Assembly (NCBI GenBank): GCA_034508935.3 | Contig: CM067445.1 | Location: forward strand, 80,205,348-80,269,347 | From: Berghia stephanieae | Lineage: Eukaryota > Mollusca > Gastropoda > Nudibranchia > Aeolidiidae | Direction: 5' to 3' | Length of the DNA stretch: 64,000 nt | Shown: positions 62,229 through 64,000 of the stretch, one piece after another | Position numbering within the stretch: position 1 is the stretch's first letter | How the letters are laid out: every line of letters starts with the position of its first letter | Notes under the pieces: model-generated | Database searches by the model: none | What the model saw: only the letters and a program-made list of their open reading frames with translations | Told to the model about the DNA's origin: nothing | Translations under genes and position numbers: made by a program

Positions 62229-62412
62229 AGTTCTGATAGCTCGATTGGCAGAGCAAACGCTTCACACTCAAAGGGATCAGGTTTGACTCCAAGTGAAATC
62301 GACATACCCCCCCCCCCTCTCCGTCAATCATTAAATGATAAGGTAGGTAGATAAGTTAGATCTGGCTAAAAGCTCTATGGTACTAGCGTCCCATTAAAAG
62401 GTAGCAAGCAAT
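62226..62412 (+). repeat. SINE-C copy
   Basis: TGATAGCTCGATTGGCAGAG, GGTTTGACTCCAAGTG, then TAGATCTGGCTAAAAGCTC and GTCCCATTAAAAGGTAGCAA. Confidence 0.75.
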
Positions 62413-62495
62413 CAACCAGTAGATTTTTTATGAATTGAAACATGGAATTTGTTGCACACCTTCACACGTGCTTGGACAAATATAATTGGTGATAT
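62412..62495. repeat. R13 left-end fragment
   Basis: ACCAGTAGATTTTTTATGAA, CATGGAATTTGTTGCACACC and ACACGTGCTTGGACAAATAT. Confidence 0.5.
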
Positions 62496-62548
62496 ATAGC
62501 TTGCCTAAGAAGCTCAAACTATGTATAATCTTGAAGTTTATAGTCTGG

Positions 62549-62792
62549 TTAACGCTCTCCTTACCACATACACCAAAATCGTCACATTTGTTACGACAAA
62601 ATATACATTTTTCATATTCAAATTTGTTTTGTACATTTCAAACTTTAAAGAATGATCTCTGTTCAAATAATAAGAAAATAAAGTTGTTTCGTAGAGAGAT
62701 TGTTTGAGTTTTAAAAAATCAATTTTTCTGCTGGGTAAACCTGCCATCTTTGAGAAAAATACTGAAAATGACCGGTAAAGAGAGAGTTTAGG
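62549..62792. mobile_element. M4 MITE inside M2
   Basis: TTAACGCTCTCCTTACCACA to CGGTAAAGAGAGAGTTTA. The target TCTGGTTAATACAG is the M2 consensus. Confidence 0.83.
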
Positions 62793-63198
62793 GCTAACCC
62801 ACACCGGAGACTGACTCCGAAGATTTTGTTGGTTAACGATGGGGTTGAAATAGGATACTGTTTCAAGCAAATTTTTGATTGCCTCTAATTTCAAAAATAT
62901 TTGAGTTATGATCATTCTGACAACTTTGTAAGCTTCCCTATGTCCCAGAGATTCGATTTAGTAAAAAAAAGTGATTTTATGATTTTTTGAGAGATACTGT
63001 CCTTTTGTTGGTTAGGGCAGACCTACCCATACCAAACACCCAACGTCCTCTGTCGTTTTATTTCGAGCTTGGTATGGGTACGTACGTCTAGCGGCACATC
63101 TCTTTATTTTTAGTATTTTGCCCGACGTCTTTATCCGGAAGACGGCAGAGGACGGCAGTGCCGGGTCGTTGGAGTCAGTCCCCGTTGTTGGTTAGCCC
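62791..63198. mobile_element. M8 MITE with TA duplication
   Basis: Starts GGGCTAACCCACACCGGAGA, CTGACTCCGA; ends TCGTTGGAGTCAGTCCCCGT TGTTGGTTAGCCC, an inverted repeat of about 33 bp. TA at 62789-62790 and 63199-63200. Inside, CCCATACCAAACACCCAACG and CTTGGTATGGGTACG form a second inverted pair. About 408 bp, no coding capacity; Tc1/mariner-like by target. Confidence 0.85.
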
Positions 63199-63289
63199 TA
63201 ATGCAGTTTAGAGAGAATTACTCATAAACGCGGATGGCAAAAAAGAAAATCAAAGACCTGAGTGACGTCATCTTAGTTGTTATTGTTTT

Positions 63290-63482
63290 TATATAGTCAG
63301 ATGGGTGAATATTCTGTGTTGGTTCTATTGATAGAGGCAGATGTTATTTTACTTAGACACGTACCATCGATATTAAAACCTGTGAAGTTTGCGATGCTTA
63401 CCAATCACTGCCATTATTTACATTATGACGAATGTACGAAAGGCGTCTATTGCTAAGGTCTGTTCAACCGCAGTCATCGTTA
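63290..63482. repeat. R13 right part
   Basis: ATTTTACTTAGACACGTACC, CCATTATTTACATTATGACG, AAGGCGTCTATTGC. Confidence 0.6.
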
Positions 63483-63700
63483 AGATATAGCCTGACACTA
63501 GAACCCTCTAGGACTGGCAGTATGACGTCATTTTTTAGGTTGGTGTAGCGTGTAGTGAATTGTCGTTAGTAGAGCTCAAGGAAACAAGTGATTTCATTGG
63601 TTGAACTATTGAATACAACTCAGGATTTGTTTTCTTATGTGGCAAAAGACCGGTATTTTGACGTCATTTTTTGGTCAGTGTCAGCGTAGCCATCGTTAAC
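63450..63700. mobile_element. M6 MITE
   Basis: ATAGCCTGACACTAGAACCC, ACTGGCAGTATGACGTCATT to GACGTCATTTTTTGGTCAGT GTC. Same layout as 21912. Confidence 0.72.
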
Positions 63701-63701
63701 T

Positions 63702-63893
63702 TATAGATAGTATGCAGATGACGTCACTCAGGCCTTTGTTATTGTTTTTGCCATCCGCGTTTGTGAGTTGTTCTCACTAAACTGTATTAACCAGACTATA
63801 AAAGTTCATGGTTACACAGAGTTTGTGTGTTGGTCCGTTATACTTCCGGATGGCAATGTTGTGAACTCCTTGGCCAAGCGTATTCTATCTATA
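63702..63893. mobile_element. M2 MITE, young subfamily
   Basis: TATAGATAGTATGCAGATGA to GCGTATTCTATCTATA. Confidence 0.87.
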
Positions 63894-64000
63894 GCCTGGC
63901 ACTGACCAAAAAATTACGTCAAAATGGTCTTTGGCCAGAAAAGAAAACAAATCGTGAGTTGTATTCAGTAGTTCAACCTATGAAATCACTTGTTTCCTTG
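63894..64000. mobile_element. M6 MITE, cut by window edge
   Basis: GCCTGGCACTGACCAAAAAA, TTACGTCAAAATGGTCT, running in the opposite sense to the 63450 copy. Confidence 0.68.

Larger units (their letters stand above)
62494..63275. mobile_element. M2 MITE split by M4 and M8
   Basis: Left part ATATAGCTTGCCTAAGAAGC to AGTCTGGTTAA; right part TGCAGTTTAGAGAGAATTAC to GACCTGAGTGACGTCATCTT. Confidence 0.75.

Overview
The window looks like nuclear DNA of an invertebrate animal, probably a marine lophotrochozoan such as a mollusc. This rests on an AT-rich base composition, dense simple repeats, several tRNA-derived SINE families, L2/CR1-type and RTE-type LINE fragments, many small inverted-repeat DNA elements, and one intronless peptide-type GPCR. 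I see no bacterial operon, no ribosomal RNA, no functional tRNA gene and no CRISPR array. No retrovirus-like or Polinton-like element was recognised. The species call is inference.

Only one intact protein-coding gene can be supported: a seven-transmembrane receptor of the sex-peptide-receptor / DMSR / myosuppressin-receptor type on the minus strand at 31005-32303. A possible orphan 3'-terminal exon of an unidentified host gene lies at 55094-55262. Nearly everything else is mobile-element debris and microsatellite.

Local labels used below. SINE-A: tRNA head, about 290 bp, with a GCGCTATATAAA tail like that of the L2-type LINE here. SINE-B: tRNA head, tail with CCCTATGGGATGAATAAAGG. SINE-C: tRNA head with GCTCAGTTGGTAGAGC. 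FB-D: a foldback element with a tRNA-like segment in each arm. SINE-E/F/H: minor tRNA-headed repeats. M1 to M11: small inverted-repeat elements. M4 shows a TTAA target duplication (piggyBac-like); M2 and M8 show TA (Tc1/mariner-like); M6 shows an 8-bp duplication (hAT-like); M5 ends in TGTGACCC; M9 contains ATCGATCG.

Layout. 1-13 kb: SINE, MITE and LINE fragments, with large TC tracts at 9.1 and 11.5-12.0 kb. 13-30 kb: nested MITEs, a 0.5-kb tandem duplication (16.4-17.4 kb), a 42-bp minisatellite (17.9 kb), four M2 copies side by side (26.4-27.3 kb), long AT and TAA arrays, and a perfect 42-bp-arm palindrome (29.3 kb). 30-36 kb: the GPCR between microsatellites. 36-49 kb: a quieter stretch followed by more SINEs and foldbacks. 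49.9-54.1 kb: the most unusual block. A 14-bp motif, CTCATTCCTGTTAC, recurs about a dozen times in both orientations, clustered at the two sides of a broken coding region whose translated blocks resemble a multi-copy invertebrate family (a basic RR-rich N-terminal block, a KPFWV...C.C block and an OTU/vertnin-like block). A roughly 45-bp inverted repeat lies outside the whole. I propose it as a candidate undescribed DNA transposon. 55-64 kb: a head-to-head SINE pair, a 78-bp minisatellite, an RTE 3' end inside an M4 element, and several Russian-doll insertions that give relative ages and target-site rules for the families.

The insertions allow a partial order. SINE-A, SINE-B and SINE-C are hosts for M4, M5, M6 and M3. 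M5 hosts M4, which in turn hosts M5. M2 hosts M4, which hosts M8; M4 also hosts M2. Several families were therefore active over overlapping periods.
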